Positions 1-8,870 of a stretch of 64,000 nucleotides of DNA are shown piece by piece (position 1 is the stretch's first letter; the number at the start of each line of letters is the position of its first letter). Below the pieces are notes generated by a model, which was not told the DNA's origin, ran no database searches, and saw only the letters and a list, made by a program, of their open reading frames with translations. Position numbers and translations under genes: made by a program. This DNA comes from JANQPX01 sp050633905 (lineage in GTDB: Bacteria; Pseudomonadota; Alphaproteobacteria; Geminicoccales; Geminicoccaceae), in the NCBI GenBank assembly GCA_050633905.1, contig JBOEHJ010000060.1, positions 124,001 to 188,000 of the forward strand, read 5' to 3'.

Positions 1-4
1 CACA

Positions 5-361
5 CTAGGCGGCTTTGGCGAGACGGTCGCTTTTCATGATGGCGGCAACGATGCGCTCTGAGGCCTTGCCATCGCTATATCTCATAACATCAGGTGACCG
101 GACAGGGAGAAGGTTGGCTCTTTCCGCTTCAAGAATGCGCTTAGATTGCGGCTCACTGTCGATGGTGCAATAAAAAAGACTATACTCCGATACACGCATG
201 GTCATTTTTGATGAACAGGATTGAGACGGGGCCAGCATTGCCAGCACCAGTGGCGCGATATCGGTCGGATCAAGTTTCTGAATTTGCTCAGCACTCAGTT
301 CAACAGCGACAGGCTGTTCTTTATTGAAGGATCGATGAGGAGAATGAAGGTTGCGATCTGC
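5..361 (-). pseudogene. Remnant of a UDP-N-acetylglucosamine 2-epimerase (WecB-like) C-terminus
   Basis: The minus-strand frame is open from just after a stop at 362-364 to a TAG at 5-7. The last 25 or so residues contain YSDGKASERIVAAI, which resembles the PYGDGKASERIV motif that ends non-hydrolysing UDP-GlcNAc 2-epimerases; the preceding RILEAER fits weakly. The sequence further upstream does not resemble the family, and about 290 residues of the normal protein are missing. I read it as a decayed 3' end. WecB makes UDP-ManNAc, a donor for WecG/TagA-type transferases such as the one encoded at 3226-4065, so the context fits. It could also be a chance resemblance over a short stretch. Confidence 0.35.
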
Positions 362-364
362 TCA

Positions 365-867
365 AGTCGCTTTTTCAGCCTAATGTCGCAGACGCACAAC
401 AATGCCGCGAAGACATCACATAAAGAACGCAAAAAGGAGACAACAAAAACACAAACAACAACTCTTAGTTGCTTACGTATTTGTTTTGTTCTTTGTTGCC
501 CGACCTTGCGACGGCTCCTTCCATCGGTTAGGACACATGAAGTAGGATTCCGAGAGGCAGCCGAGCTGCATTAGTTCTAGACTTCGCTCGAAAATGCTGT
601 CAACGAGCTTGCAGTCTTTATGCGCGATCGTTCATTGACCATCACGTGACGGACTTTTTGCCTCTCTGCGAGGTTTATTACGTAGAGGTCATGACCACAG
701 AGGAAGGTTGTTAAAGATAAAGGAATGCAGACGTTGTCACGAACTCAACATGGTTGTGTGACAGCAGCGATGAACCCAGATCGACCATCCCAAAGCTTTG
801 CTGCTCGCCCCCAAGGCTTTGCTGCTCTGACCACAATGACACCTCAAGGCCGGAGAGTACCCTCTTC
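365..867. other. Intergenic leader of the exopolysaccharide kinase gene
   Basis: No convincing gene lies here. Positions 441-508 form a long, imperfect, A/C-rich against T/G-rich inverted repeat (CAACAAAAACACAAAC pairs roughly with GTTTTGTTCTTTGTTG), which could fold into a large hairpin. From 600 onward the sequence is ordinary and probably carries the promoter of the 868 gene, but I cannot pick -35/-10 boxes with confidence. Confidence 0.4.
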
Positions 868-3045
868 ATGATCAACGACTGGAAACTTGATGTCGGCCAA
901 TTGGCGCGTGCCGTCCTGGCGCAGCGCTATTTCGTTATCATCGGGACGATCATCTTGACCTTGCTAGGTCTTGGCATCCTTAGCATGCGCGAAGAGGAAT
1001 ACGCCTCATCGGCGATGGTGCTGGTGGAGGAGCGCGGCCTCAATGTGCCCGAGGCCGAGAGCATTCTCGAAAAGTCGGCTGTGGATACCGAGTCACTGCT
1101 TAGCCATGTCGAACTTATGACGGATGCCGCTGTTCTGCAGCGCGCCATGCAGGATCTCGGCGACAAGGGAGCAACCATGTACCCGCCGGATGAGCCGGGC
1201 GCTGGGTCGGGTTTGCTGTCCTCAGTTGCTGCTGCCATCCCAAGCCAGCTCTGGGCGGAAGAAGCGGTCCTGCCCAATGATGACGGCAGTGCCGACCTGG
1301 CAACACGCTTATCGCCGGACCTTCAGAAATACAAAAAGGGCGTCACCATTTCGGCCTTGGGCCGATCGAGGCTTATTCAGGTCAACTTCGCCCATTCCGA
1401 TGCGCAGATGGCTGCTGCTGGCGCCAATGCGCTTGCTGATGCTTATGTCGATTTGCGCCGCGAAGAGCAGCTTGCGATCGGCAATGATGCCGTCGACTGG
1501 ATGGTCGAGCAAGCGGCGTCTCTCAGGCAGAAATCATCCTCCGCAGACCAGGCGGTCGAAAATTTCCGGCGGGACTCCGGCCTCTTGCAAAGTGGTGGTT
1601 CCCGCCTGATCGAGCAGAAGATCACCGAGACCCACGCGCAGCTCACCCAAGCTGAGCTGGAGAGCATTGCTCTTGGCGCCAAGGTGAATTCGATCAATGC
1701 AGCGTTGCAGCGGAACAATCCCTTTGCCGTCACCGACATCTCGGATGCCGAATCCGTGCGAGAGCTTCGGACCCAGATCAGCCTCTTCGATGCAGAGCTT
1801 GCTGACCTCGAAGCGACCTACGGTCAAAACCATCCTCTTCTGCTAGCGAAAAACGAGCAGATCACTCTGACCCGACGCTCGCTGGATAGCGAAATCGAAA
1901 ACATCGTCGCCGGTTTTCAAAATCAGGCCAACTCAGCCGAGCAGCGGGTTGCCGCCCTTCGTCAGGTCCTAAGTGAGCAGGAGCAAATCCTTGCTGATGC
2001 CAATCTGCGCGGTGTCGAGCTACGCGATCTAGAAAAGGAAGCACGGATCGGCAATGAGGTTCTCGAAGGGTTTCTCGGACGCCTGCAGGAGGTTGCTGCG
2101 CGCGAAGATACGCGTGTGCAGCCAGTCGAGCTTAGGGTCGTCTCGCGCGCGCAAATTCCTTCCAAGCCTTCAGGCCTGCCCAACAGCATCCTTGGCCTTG
2201 TCTGCCTGATCGGCGGTTTCCTGGTCTCGAGTTCGGTGGCCATGGTGCGCGAGGCATCGCGCCGCCTGGTGCGCGAGCCTGCAGATCTGCAAGCGATCGC
2301 GCCCAATGCCAAGGTCTCGGTGATCCCGCGGCGCATCGGAGCTCGCGGCGATGTCGAGAACCTGCATCATTTAATTACGGCAACGCCCTACGCTCATTTT
2401 TCCGCAAGCGTGCGCAACGCCTATCGTCAGACTATTGCGACCCTGCCTGACGAACAGCACACCGTCATGCTGACCTCGGCCCAGCCTGGCGATGGCAAGA
2501 CGACCATGTCGCTTTGCTTTGCCGAAGTCGTCGCGAATACCGGCCGCTCCGTGGTTCTGGTCGACACCGACTTCAGGCGCCCCAAGATCCATATCCACAC
2601 CGCCCTCGGGCGGATTGCCGGACTCTCCGATTGGCTCGAAGGGACGGAACCGCTTCGCTGCAAACGCCCGGAAGGCAGTCAGTTCTATACAATCACCGCG
2701 GGCTCGGGCGAGCTGACCCATCCCGATCGCTGGAATACGCAGACCATCAAGGAATTGCTCGAGACGCTGCAAGAGCGGTTCGACACCGTCATTCTCGACA
2801 CGCCGCCGGTGGCTGCCCTCGCCGATCCGCTTCTGGTTGCCGCCGAAAGCTCGATGGTTCTTTTCGTGACCCGCTGGCAGCACACCAAGCTGAACTATGT
2901 CCGCGACATGATTCCCAAGCTGGTTGAGCGCACGCCTCGGGTCGAATTGATCCTGACCGATGTTGATCTCAAGCGTGCGGCGTCACAAGGTTACAGCGCG
3001 CCGATGGAATACTACAAAGACACGGCGGCGTATTACACGGAGTAG
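868..3045 (+). CDS. Wzc-type polysaccharide co-polymerase and tyrosine autokinase
   Basis: Predicted inner-membrane protein controlling export and chain length of an exopolysaccharide, with a cytoplasmic BY-kinase domain. From the ATG at 868 it has 725 residues, normal for the fused Wzz-kinase family. It has a membrane segment at residues 21-38, a long periplasmic coiled-coil region, a proline-rich stretch and second membrane segment at about 432-460, then the kinase. Kinase motifs are Walker A (AQPGDGKTT, about 537-546), Walker A' (VLVDTDFRRP, from about 562) and Walker B (VILDTPP, from about 641). The tail is tyrosine-rich (YSAPMEYYKDTAAYYTE), as expected for autophosphorylation. The frame extends upstream to a TTG at 754, but that extension is Cys/Pro-rich and unlike the family, and GGAGAG lies about 10 bases before 868. 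It is convergent with the WecG-like gene. No phosphatase or Wza gene is in view. Confidence 0.9.
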   Translation: MINDWKLDVGQLARAVLAQRYFVIIGTIILTLLGLGILSMREEEYASSAMVLVEERGLNVPEAESILEKSAVDTESLLSHVELMTDAAVLQRAMQDLGDKGATMYPPDEPGAGSGLLSSVAAAIPSQLWAEEAVLPNDDGSADLATRLSPDLQKYKKGVTISALGRSRLIQVNFAHSDAQMAAAGANALADAYVDLRREEQLAIGNDAVDWMVEQAASLRQKSSSADQAVENFRRDSGLLQSGGSRLIEQKITETHAQLTQAELESIALGAKVNSINAALQRNNPFAVTDISDAESVRELRTQISLFDAELADLEATYGQNHPLLLAKNEQITLTRRSLDSEIENIVAGFQNQANSAEQRVAALRQVLSEQEQILADANLRGVELRDLEKEARIGNEVLEGFLGRLQEVAAREDTRVQPVELRVVSRAQIPSKPSGLPNSILGLVCLIGGFLVSSSVAMVREASRRLVREPADLQAIAPNAKVSVIPRRIGARGDVENLHHLITATPYAHFSASVRNAYRQTIATLPDEQHTVMLTSAQPGDGKTTMSLCFAEVVANTGRSVVLVDTDFRRPKIHIHTALGRIAGLSDWLEGTEPLRCKRPEGSQFYTITAGSGELTHPDRWNTQTIKELLETLQERFDTVILDTPPVAALADPLLVAAESSMVLFVTRWQHTKLNYVRDMIPKLVERTPRVELILTDVDLKRAASQGYSAPMEYYKDTAAYYTE

Positions 3046-3225
3046 CCAAGCGTTACGGCCTCGCCGGCCTTTCTTAGAGCTATCCGCAGACACGCTGCTT
3101 TTCCGACGAGTGCTCATTCGCACTGATCGCCGAACGCCATGTTGGCCGTAAATGAATAGTGGTCGGCTGTTCCAGTGAAACGGCTTACAAGGATCTTTGA
3201 TAGGCCGCTTGGAGCGTTCAGGCTG

Positions 3226-4065
3226 TCAGGAGCCTGATCGGCTGGCAAGGCCACGCCATTCGCGCCAGACCAGCTGCGGGAAAACCCAGGCATCGCGCAA
3301 ATAGCGCCCGACCAGACGTCTGGGCTCGCTCAGCATGCGATAGAGCCATTCGAGATTGAGACGCTGGATCCAGCGAGGTGCCCTGGTCTTTTCACCGGCA
3401 AGAAAGTCGATGGTCGCCCCCACGCATAGGACCGCGGCACTTTCGAGGTTACGCCGCTGCTCGCAAACCCAGACTTCCTGCTTGGGCGCGCCAAGGCCGA
3501 CGACTAGAAGATCAGGTTTGGCAGCGCTGATGCGCGCGAGAATGCGTGCCTGCTCGGCATCATCCTTCTCGAAGCCGAAAGGTGGGCTGTAGGTATCGAC
3601 GATTTCGACGCCGTCCCACTTCTTCTGGATAGAGGCTGCAGCGCGTTCGGCAACACCGGGCCCTGCGCCGAGAAGGAATGTGCGTAACGGGCGCTTCGCA
3701 TCGGCGGCATCAAAAAGCGCGGGGACCAGATCGGAGCCGGCCACCCGCTCAGGCAAGGTTTTGCCAAGCAGGCGCGAAGCCCAAACAACAGGCTGCCCGT
3801 CCGGCAAGACGAGATCGGCATGATCGTAAGCTTCGCGGAGTGCTTCATGTTCTTGAAGCAAAACCGCATGATCGACATTGGGCGTGACGACATAGCGGCA
3901 ATTTCCAAGCGGGTGATGCACCCAACTCAGAACCCGCTGCACGGCGTCTTCCATTCGGAGGCAATCGATCTGCACACCGAAGAGGTTAACCCTTGGCCTT
4001 GCCGAAAGATGAAGCTCGCCGGCAATCCCATGAGGCGCCGGCAAAGTAACATCCGACCTTTGCAC
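3226..4065 (-). CDS. WecG/TagA/CpsF family glycosyltransferase (GT26)
   Basis: Likely transfers an N-acetylmannosamine-type sugar to a lipid-linked acceptor at the inner face of the membrane during exopolysaccharide assembly. The 279 residues cover the whole family domain. Recognisable stretches are VTPNVDHAVLLQEHEALR near the N-terminus, the LPDGQPVVWASRLLG region with the conserved Asp, FLLGAGPGVAERAA, LLVVGLGAPKQEVW, and the CVGATIDFLAG/RAPRWIQRLNLEWLYRM block, which is diagnostic. The apparent start is GTG at 4063-4065; the first 20 residues are not conserved, so a later start is possible. It ends convergently with the Wzc-type kinase, 180 bases apart. The acceptor and exact sugar cannot be told from sequence. 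Confidence 0.88.
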   Translation of the reverse strand: MQRSDVTLPAPHGIAGELHLSARPRVNLFGVQIDCLRMEDAVQRVLSWVHHPLGNCRYVVTPNVDHAVLLQEHEALREAYDHADLVLPDGQPVVWASRLLGKTLPERVAGSDLVPALFDAADAKRPLRTFLLGAGPGVAERAAASIQKKWDGVEIVDTYSPPFGFEKDDAEQARILARISAAKPDLLVVGLGAPKQEVWVCEQRRNLESAAVLCVGATIDFLAGEKTRAPRWIQRLNLEWLYRMLSEPRRLVGRYLRDAWVFPQLVWREWRGLASRSGS

Positions 4066-4391
4066 TAAGCACGTTTCCCGAGAAACTGTTTTTTGGTGTC
4101 GACTTTTAAACGTCGCTGATAAAAAGGCGTGAAAACACTAAAATTGTCAAGAAAGAAGACAACTGCTCTTCAAGAGAAAATGGCAAATCAATTATATTAC
4201 TTATAGTTGATTTGCTTTCCATTGTTGCTCTTTTGTGTTGATTACACCAACTACATCAATAGCGCGCCGAACAATGATCGACAGCTGATCCCAGCCCAAG
4301 AGCACCAGTCCGTTCCCCTCCCCGCTCGCTTTGGCTAGGCTTGCACCTCATAAGCCGAAGAAACGTTCTCACCAGAAGAAAAACCCAGCCT
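4066..4391. other. AT-rich divergent intergenic region with an inverted repeat
   Basis: Divergent control region between the WecG-like gene and the dehydrogenase at 4392. It is markedly more AT-rich than its surroundings between about 4120 and 4260. A perfect 9-bp inverted repeat, GCAAATCAA at 4183-4191 and TTGATTTGC at 4207-4215, is separated by 15 bases. This could be an operator or hairpin. I see no short gene. Confidence 0.5.
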
Positions 4392-5456
4392 ATGACCGAC
4401 ATGACCGCCCCGATCTACCAAGCCGCCGATCTGGTCTCATTTGCCGACAAGCTGTTTCAGCATGTCGGGATCAACAGCGAGCGTTCCGCAATCATCGCAA
4501 ATCTCCTGGTAGAAGGGGATCTGCTTGGCCACGACACCCATGGGCTTCAGCTGGCCGGTCCCTATCTCGACGCGGCGATGAAGGGCAAGATGGCTGTAAG
4601 CGGCGATCCAGAGATCATTGCCGATCGAGGTGCTGTCGTGACCTGGAACGGTAAGAAATTGCCGGGCGTCTGGCTTACTGCCTCAGCACTCGACCTCGGC
4701 ATCGAGCGCGCCAGGCATCATGGCAGCGCAACGGTCGTCATTCGCCAGAGCCATCACATCGCCTGCCTTGCAGCCTATCTGACACGCGCCACCGAACAAG
4801 GCATGATGGCGATCATCGCATGCTCGGATCCGTCTGAACATAGTGTGGCACCTTTTGGCGGCAAACGATCCGTCTTCACGCCTGATCCAATTGCGATTGG
4901 CTTTCCGGCGGGCGAGGATCCGATCCTCATCGACATCAGCGCCTCCATCACCACCAATGGCATGACGGGCCGCTTAAAGGGGGAAGGCAAGCGCTTTCCA
5001 GCTGATTGGGTGCTGGATGCTGATGGCAACCCATCCGATGATCCTGCCGTCGTTCTTGCCGATCCACCAGGTTCCATCTTGCCGATCGGCGGCATCGATT
5101 ACGGGCATAAAGGGTTCGGTCTGGCCTTGATGATCGAAGCCATGACCCAGGGGCTCGGTGGCTATGGACGCGCCGATGGCGAAACGGATTGGGGCGCTTC
5201 GGTCTTCATCCAGGTTTTTGATCCCGGCGCCTTTGGTGGCCGTGATGGTTTCGTGAAGCAGATGAGCTGGATCGCGAACACCTGCCGTGCAACACCGCCG
5301 AGACCCGGCCATGATGCCGTGCGCATGCCAGGCGATCGAGCGCTTGCGCGCAAAAGGCAAGCGTTGGCGAACGGTCTCGAACTCCATGGCGGCATCATGG
5401 AAAGCCTGCTCTCCTTTGCCGAAAAATTCGGCGTAACACCGCCCAAAGAGCTTTAA
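4392..5456 (+). CDS. Malate/lactate/ureidoglycolate-type (Ldh_2) NAD(P)-dependent dehydrogenase
   Basis: Member of the Ldh_2 family, cytoplasmic oxidoreductases that interconvert 2-hydroxy acids (or ureidoglycolate, or cyclic imino acids) and 2-oxo acids. At 354 residues it has the usual length. The motif HDTHGLQLAGPY near residue 48 carries the family's conserved His, and the SHHIACLAAYLTRATEQGMMA region and GGKRSVFTPDPIAIGFP follow in the expected order. The open frame begins at a TTG at 4341, but the family match starts at the ATG at 4392, which I prefer. A second, clearly different member lies at 19521-20579. The substrate cannot be assigned, and no linked pathway genes give a hint. Confidence 0.82.
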   Translation: MTDMTAPIYQAADLVSFADKLFQHVGINSERSAIIANLLVEGDLLGHDTHGLQLAGPYLDAAMKGKMAVSGDPEIIADRGAVVTWNGKKLPGVWLTASALDLGIERARHHGSATVVIRQSHHIACLAAYLTRATEQGMMAIIACSDPSEHSVAPFGGKRSVFTPDPIAIGFPAGEDPILIDISASITTNGMTGRLKGEGKRFPADWVLDADGNPSDDPAVVLADPPGSILPIGGIDYGHKGFGLALMIEAMTQGLGGYGRADGETDWGASVFIQVFDPGAFGGRDGFVKQMSWIANTCRATPPRPGHDAVRMPGDRALARKRQALANGLELHGGIMESLLSFAEKFGVTPPKEL

Positions 5457-5498
5457 GTCTGGGCCGGAACGGAAACAATATGAAGCCGGCAATCCGGC

Positions 5499-6272
5499 TT
5501 AAGGATAAGCCGAGAACATCATATAATTGACGGCCGGATCATTGCAGAGCTGGAAACGGTCGCGCAACGGGTTGTAGGCGACGCCGGTAAGATCGCGTGT
5601 TTCTAAACCGCCTTGCCTGAGCGCTCTTGCCACTTCTGATGGGCGCATGAAGCGAGACCAGCTATGGGTGCCACGCGGCAACCAGCGGAGAACATATTCG
5701 GCTGCCACGATCCCGAGCGCAAAGGATCGTGCTGTTCGATTCAATGTGGCGAGCATCAGACCGCCTGAAGGCTTTTCGCCATTGGATGCGCGGACTAAGG
5801 CGGCACAGCTATTCAGAAAAGCATTCTGGTCGGCGACATGCTCGACCACTTCCATGGCGCAAACCAAATCGAAGGTCCGCCCCTCGCCCGCCAATTCCTC
5901 GACCGAGGCCAGTCGGTACTCGATCTGTAACCCGCTTTCCTCAGCATGCCGGCGAGCAAGCTTGATATGGGTTGGCGCGAGGTCGATGCCGACGACCTTA
6001 GCACCCATCCTGGAGAGCGGTTCGGCAAGCAAGCCACCGCCACAGCCGATGTCGAGCACACTCAACCCCTGGAGTGGTTTTCTTGCCTTGGGATCGAGCC
6101 CCAGATGAGCGGTGATGCTATCCCGAAGATAGCCCAAGCGGATGGGGTTGAGCTTGTGCAATGGCGCCATAGGCCCTTTTTCATCCCACCAATCCGTCGC
6201 AAGCGTCTCGAAGCGCTCAATCTCTGCGGGATCAACTGTGCTCGATATCGCGTCATGCTGGTGCAAGATCAA
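5499..6272 (-). CDS. ubiG: Ubiquinone biosynthesis O-methyltransferase UbiG
   Basis: S-adenosylmethionine-dependent O-methyltransferase acting twice in ubiquinone synthesis. The SAM-binding motif VLDIGCGGGLLAEPLSRMGA is intact, followed by GIDLAPTHIKLARRHAEESG. The N-terminal signature TVDPAEIERFETLATDWWDE and PLHKLNPIRLGYLRD are typical of UbiG rather than generic methyltransferases, as is the CAMEVVEHVADQNAF stretch. The frame runs up to a TTG at 6344, but the family begins near the TTG at 6272, which follows AGAGG by five bases; this gives 257 residues. It lies divergent to lysC, as in many alphaproteobacteria. Confidence 0.9.
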   Translation of the reverse strand: MILHQHDAISSTVDPAEIERFETLATDWWDEKGPMAPLHKLNPIRLGYLRDSITAHLGLDPKARKPLQGLSVLDIGCGGGLLAEPLSRMGAKVVGIDLAPTHIKLARRHAEESGLQIEYRLASVEELAGEGRTFDLVCAMEVVEHVADQNAFLNSCAALVRASNGEKPSGGLMLATLNRTARSFALGIVAAEYVLRWLPRGTHSWSRFMRPSEVARALRQGGLETRDLTGVAYNPLRDRFQLCNDPAVNYMMFSAYP

Positions 6273-6404
6273 GGAACCTCTGGTCTGGACGTGTTCTCTG
6301 CTTGTTTCAGTCTGCGCTCGCAGGTATTTAATGACTAGCTTCAATGTTGGCCAAGCGACCGGTTGTCTCGGCTTATTTGAAACATGGAAGCTTGGGAGGT
6401 GTCA

Positions 6405-7628
6405 TTGGCTTTAGTTGTTCAGAAATACGGCGGCACGTCGGTCAAAGATCTCGATCGTATCCGTGCCGTTGCCGATAGGGTTTCTCGCGCACGAGACAAC
6501 GGCGATCAGGTTGCCGTCAATGTCTCGGCGATGGCCGGCACCACCAATCAGCTTGTTGCTTGGGTTAACGAGGCAGGCGGGGCTCATCATGATCAGGCCG
6601 AATACGATGTGGTCGTGTCGTCCGGCGAGCAGGTCACTTCGGGCTTGCTGGCACTAACCCTGCAGCAGATGGGCATCCCTGCCCGCTCTTTCCTCGGCTG
6701 GCAAGCCCCGCTCTTCACCGATGGCGGCCATAGTAAGGCCAAGCTTCAAGATAATGACGCCAAAGCGATCCGCCAAGCCATCGGCGAGGGCGTGGTCCCG
6801 GTGCTCGCTGGTTTCCAGGGCGTGTCGCCGGAAAACAGAATAACCACGCTCGGTCGCGGCGGCTCCGACACATCCGCTGTCGCCCTCGCCGCTGCCTTGG
6901 GTGCTGATCGCTGCGACATTTATACCGATGTCGAAGGGGTCTACACCACTGATCCACGCATCGTGCCGAAGGCGAAGAAGCTGGATCGGATCACCTACGA
7001 GGAAATGCTTGAGATGGCGTCGCTCGGCGCCAAGGTGCTGGAACCACGCTCCGTTGCGCTTGCGATGCGCCATGGGGTCCGTGTGCAGGTAGCTTCAAGC
7101 TTTTCCGATGCTCCTGGAACTTTGGTCGTCGATGAGGACGAGATCGTGGAACAACAAGTCGTAAGCGGCATCGCCTACAGCCGGGATGAGGCTAAGGTCA
7201 CTTTGGTCGGTGTGTCGGACAAGCCCGGCATCGCGGCCGATATCTTCGGCCCACTCGCTGAAGCCAACATCAATGTCGATATGATCGTGCAAAGCGTCTC
7301 CGCCGATGGTAAGACTACTGATCTGACCTTCACCGTAGGCCGCCCCGATCTGGAGCGCGCGCGGACCATGCTTGAGGCAATGCAGGGAGCCCTAGGCTTC
7401 GATCGTCTCGATGCCAGCGGTGAGATTGTCAAGCTCTCGGTGATCGGTGTCGGCATGCGCTCCCATGCGGGCATCGCCCATGTCATGTTCAAGGCACTTG
7501 CTGATCGCGGGATCAATATCCAGGCGATCTCGACCTCGGAAATCAAGATCAGTATCCTGATCGACGAGGAGTATACGGAGCTGGCGCTCCGCACCCTCCA
7601 TACAACCTATGGTCTGGATGCAGACTGA
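6405..7628 (+). CDS. lysC: Aspartate kinase LysC
   Basis: Phosphorylates aspartate, the first step towards lysine, methionine, threonine and diaminopimelate. The N-terminal KYGGTSV motif, the GRGGSDTSAVALAAALGAD block and two C-terminal ACT domains (VTLVGVSDKPGIAADIFGPL and KLSVIGVGMRSHAGIAHVMF) are all present, so feedback control by amino acids is expected. At 407 residues it matches the single-chain alpha-type enzyme. I choose the TTG at 6405 because it places the family's LVVQKYGGTSV at the N-terminus and follows GGGAGGT at 6394-6400; an upstream ATG at 6384 would add seven unconserved residues. ptsP follows after one inserted gene. Confidence 0.95.
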   Translation: MALVVQKYGGTSVKDLDRIRAVADRVSRARDNGDQVAVNVSAMAGTTNQLVAWVNEAGGAHHDQAEYDVVVSSGEQVTSGLLALTLQQMGIPARSFLGWQAPLFTDGGHSKAKLQDNDAKAIRQAIGEGVVPVLAGFQGVSPENRITTLGRGGSDTSAVALAAALGADRCDIYTDVEGVYTTDPRIVPKAKKLDRITYEEMLEMASLGAKVLEPRSVALAMRHGVRVQVASSFSDAPGTLVVDEDEIVEQQVVSGIAYSRDEAKVTLVGVSDKPGIAADIFGPLAEANINVDMIVQSVSADGKTTDLTFTVGRPDLERARTMLEAMQGALGFDRLDASGEIVKLSVIGVGMRSHAGIAHVMFKALADRGINIQAISTSEIKISILIDEEYTELALRTLHTTYGLDAD

Positions 7629-7743
7629 TTGCCTAACCTAGGCAGCGAAGCTGGCGGTGGGACCACATCAGGGGATGAAGCGACGGAGAACGAAAGACGT
7701 TCTCTCGGAGTATCGTTCCAAGAGTACGAATAAACCAAATGAT

Positions 7744-7756
7744 GTGGTCATACCAC
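7744..7756. promoter_or_regulatory. GntR/FadR-type operator candidate (GTGGTCATACCAC)
   Basis: A 5-bp inverted repeat with a 3-bp spacer, matching the TNGTNNNACNA pattern known for FadR-subfamily GntR regulators. It lies 16 bases before the flavin oxidoreductase start at 7773. The same 13-mer, inverted, sits at 32566-32578 just upstream of another gene. Repression by promoter or ribosome-site occlusion is inferred. Confidence 0.5.
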
Positions 7757-7772
7757 TAGACAGGATCGGCCG

Positions 7773-8870
7773 GTGCTGGATATCCGCCTGGCCCCGCAAA
7801 TGGAACAGTTGATGATGGCCGACGATGCCCCTGGACGCGAACGTCTAAATTATCTCTGGCAAAATGGAACAGATTTCCTCGGTTGCCCGTTTGCCATCCT
7901 GGGAGGTGCGATGACCTGGGTATCCGAACGAAATCTCGTCTCATCGATTTCCAATGCCGGCGGTTTTGGCGTGCTCGCTTGCGGTTCGATGACCACCGAG
8001 TTGCTGGCTGTTGAGATCAAAGCGACTAAGGCACTGACCACCAGACCTTTCGGCGTCAACCTGATCGTGATGCATCCTGATCTCGCTGACCTGATCGACG
8101 TCTGTATCGATCATGATATCAGCCATATCGTGTTGGCGGGCGGCTTACCGAGCAAGGCGACCATCGCTGCGGCCAAGGCCGGTGGCGCGAAACTGTTGTC
8201 CTTTGCCCCTTCCCTTGGTGTTGCGAAAAAGCTGGTGCGCGCGGGCGCTGATGCTCTTATCATCGAGGGCATGGAAGCGGGTGGTCATATCGGGCCGGTC
8301 GCGACCACGGTACTGGCGCAGGAGATCTTGCCCACGATGAGCGAGACGATGCCGGAAATCCCGATTTTCCTTGCAGGCGGGATCGGTCATGGCGAAGCCC
8401 TTGCCGCCTATCTCAATATGGGGGCTGCCGGGATTCAGATGGGGACCCGCTTCGTCTGCGCGACCGAGAGCGTCGCCCATGCCAATTTCAAAAAAGCCTT
8501 CCTTCGTGGTCATGCACGCGATGCCCTGCCGTCGGTGCAAATGGATCCGGAGTTCAAGGTCATTCCAGTCCGAGCACTCGCCAATGACGCGACCAAGGCG
8601 TTTACCCAAACGCAAATCGACGTGATCGCCCGCTACCGGGCAGGTGAGACGACCTTCGAAGAAGCCTCCTTAGCGATCGAGCATTTTTGGGCGGGCGCCC
8701 TCAAGCGCGCCGCCATTGATGGTGATGTCGAGAACGGATCGCTGATGGCCGGACAAAGCGTCGGGCTGGTGAAAAAGGAAGAGCCAGTGGCCGATATCCT
8801 TAGCGAGCTGGTTTCCCAAGCCAGTGCCGCCCTCGCCCGCGATCAGGCGACGATGGGAGCCGTGGCATGA
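7773..8870 (+). CDS. NAD(P)H-dependent flavin oxidoreductase (nitronate monooxygenase family)
   Basis: FMN-binding TIM-barrel enzyme of the 2-nitropropane dioxygenase/nitronate monooxygenase family, probably cytoplasmic. The 365 residues show the family order: FLGCPFAILGGAMTWVSERNLVSSISNAGGFG at the N-terminus, VNLIVMHPDL, then EGMEAGGHIGPVATTVL and IFLAGGIGHGEALAAYLNMGAAGIQMGTRF, the last forming the FMN phosphate site. The start is uncertain: the first codon at 7773, or internal ATGs at 7800, 7812 or 7815, would all keep the conserved part. It ends inside the ATGA overlap with ptsP, so the two are probably co-transcribed. Whether it acts on nitronates, enones or quinones cannot be said. Confidence 0.85.
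   Translation: MLDIRLAPQMEQLMMADDAPGRERLNYLWQNGTDFLGCPFAILGGAMTWVSERNLVSSISNAGGFGVLACGSMTTELLAVEIKATKALTTRPFGVNLIVMHPDLADLIDVCIDHDISHIVLAGGLPSKATIAAAKAGGAKLLSFAPSLGVAKKLVRAGADALIIEGMEAGGHIGPVATTVLAQEILPTMSETMPEIPIFLAGGIGHGEALAAYLNMGAAGIQMGTRFVCATESVAHANFKKAFLRGHARDALPSVQMDPEFKVIPVRALANDATKAFTQTQIDVIARYRAGETTFEEASLAIEHFWAGALKRAAIDGDVENGSLMAGQSVGLVKKEEPVADILSELVSQASAALARDQATMGAVA

Noticed and set aside
754..867. N-terminal extension of the Wzc-type protein from a TTG at 754
   Set aside because: Cys/Pro-rich and outside the family; the ATG at 868 has a better ribosome site and places the first membrane segment normally.
3046..3225. Possible terminator between the convergent Wzc- and WecG-type genes (GGCCTCGCCGGCCTTTCTT)
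   Set aside because: Only a four-base stem can form and the T-run is broken.
7629..7645. TGCCTAACCTAGGCA after lysC as a terminator
   Set aside because: Six-base stem without any T-run; too weak to list.
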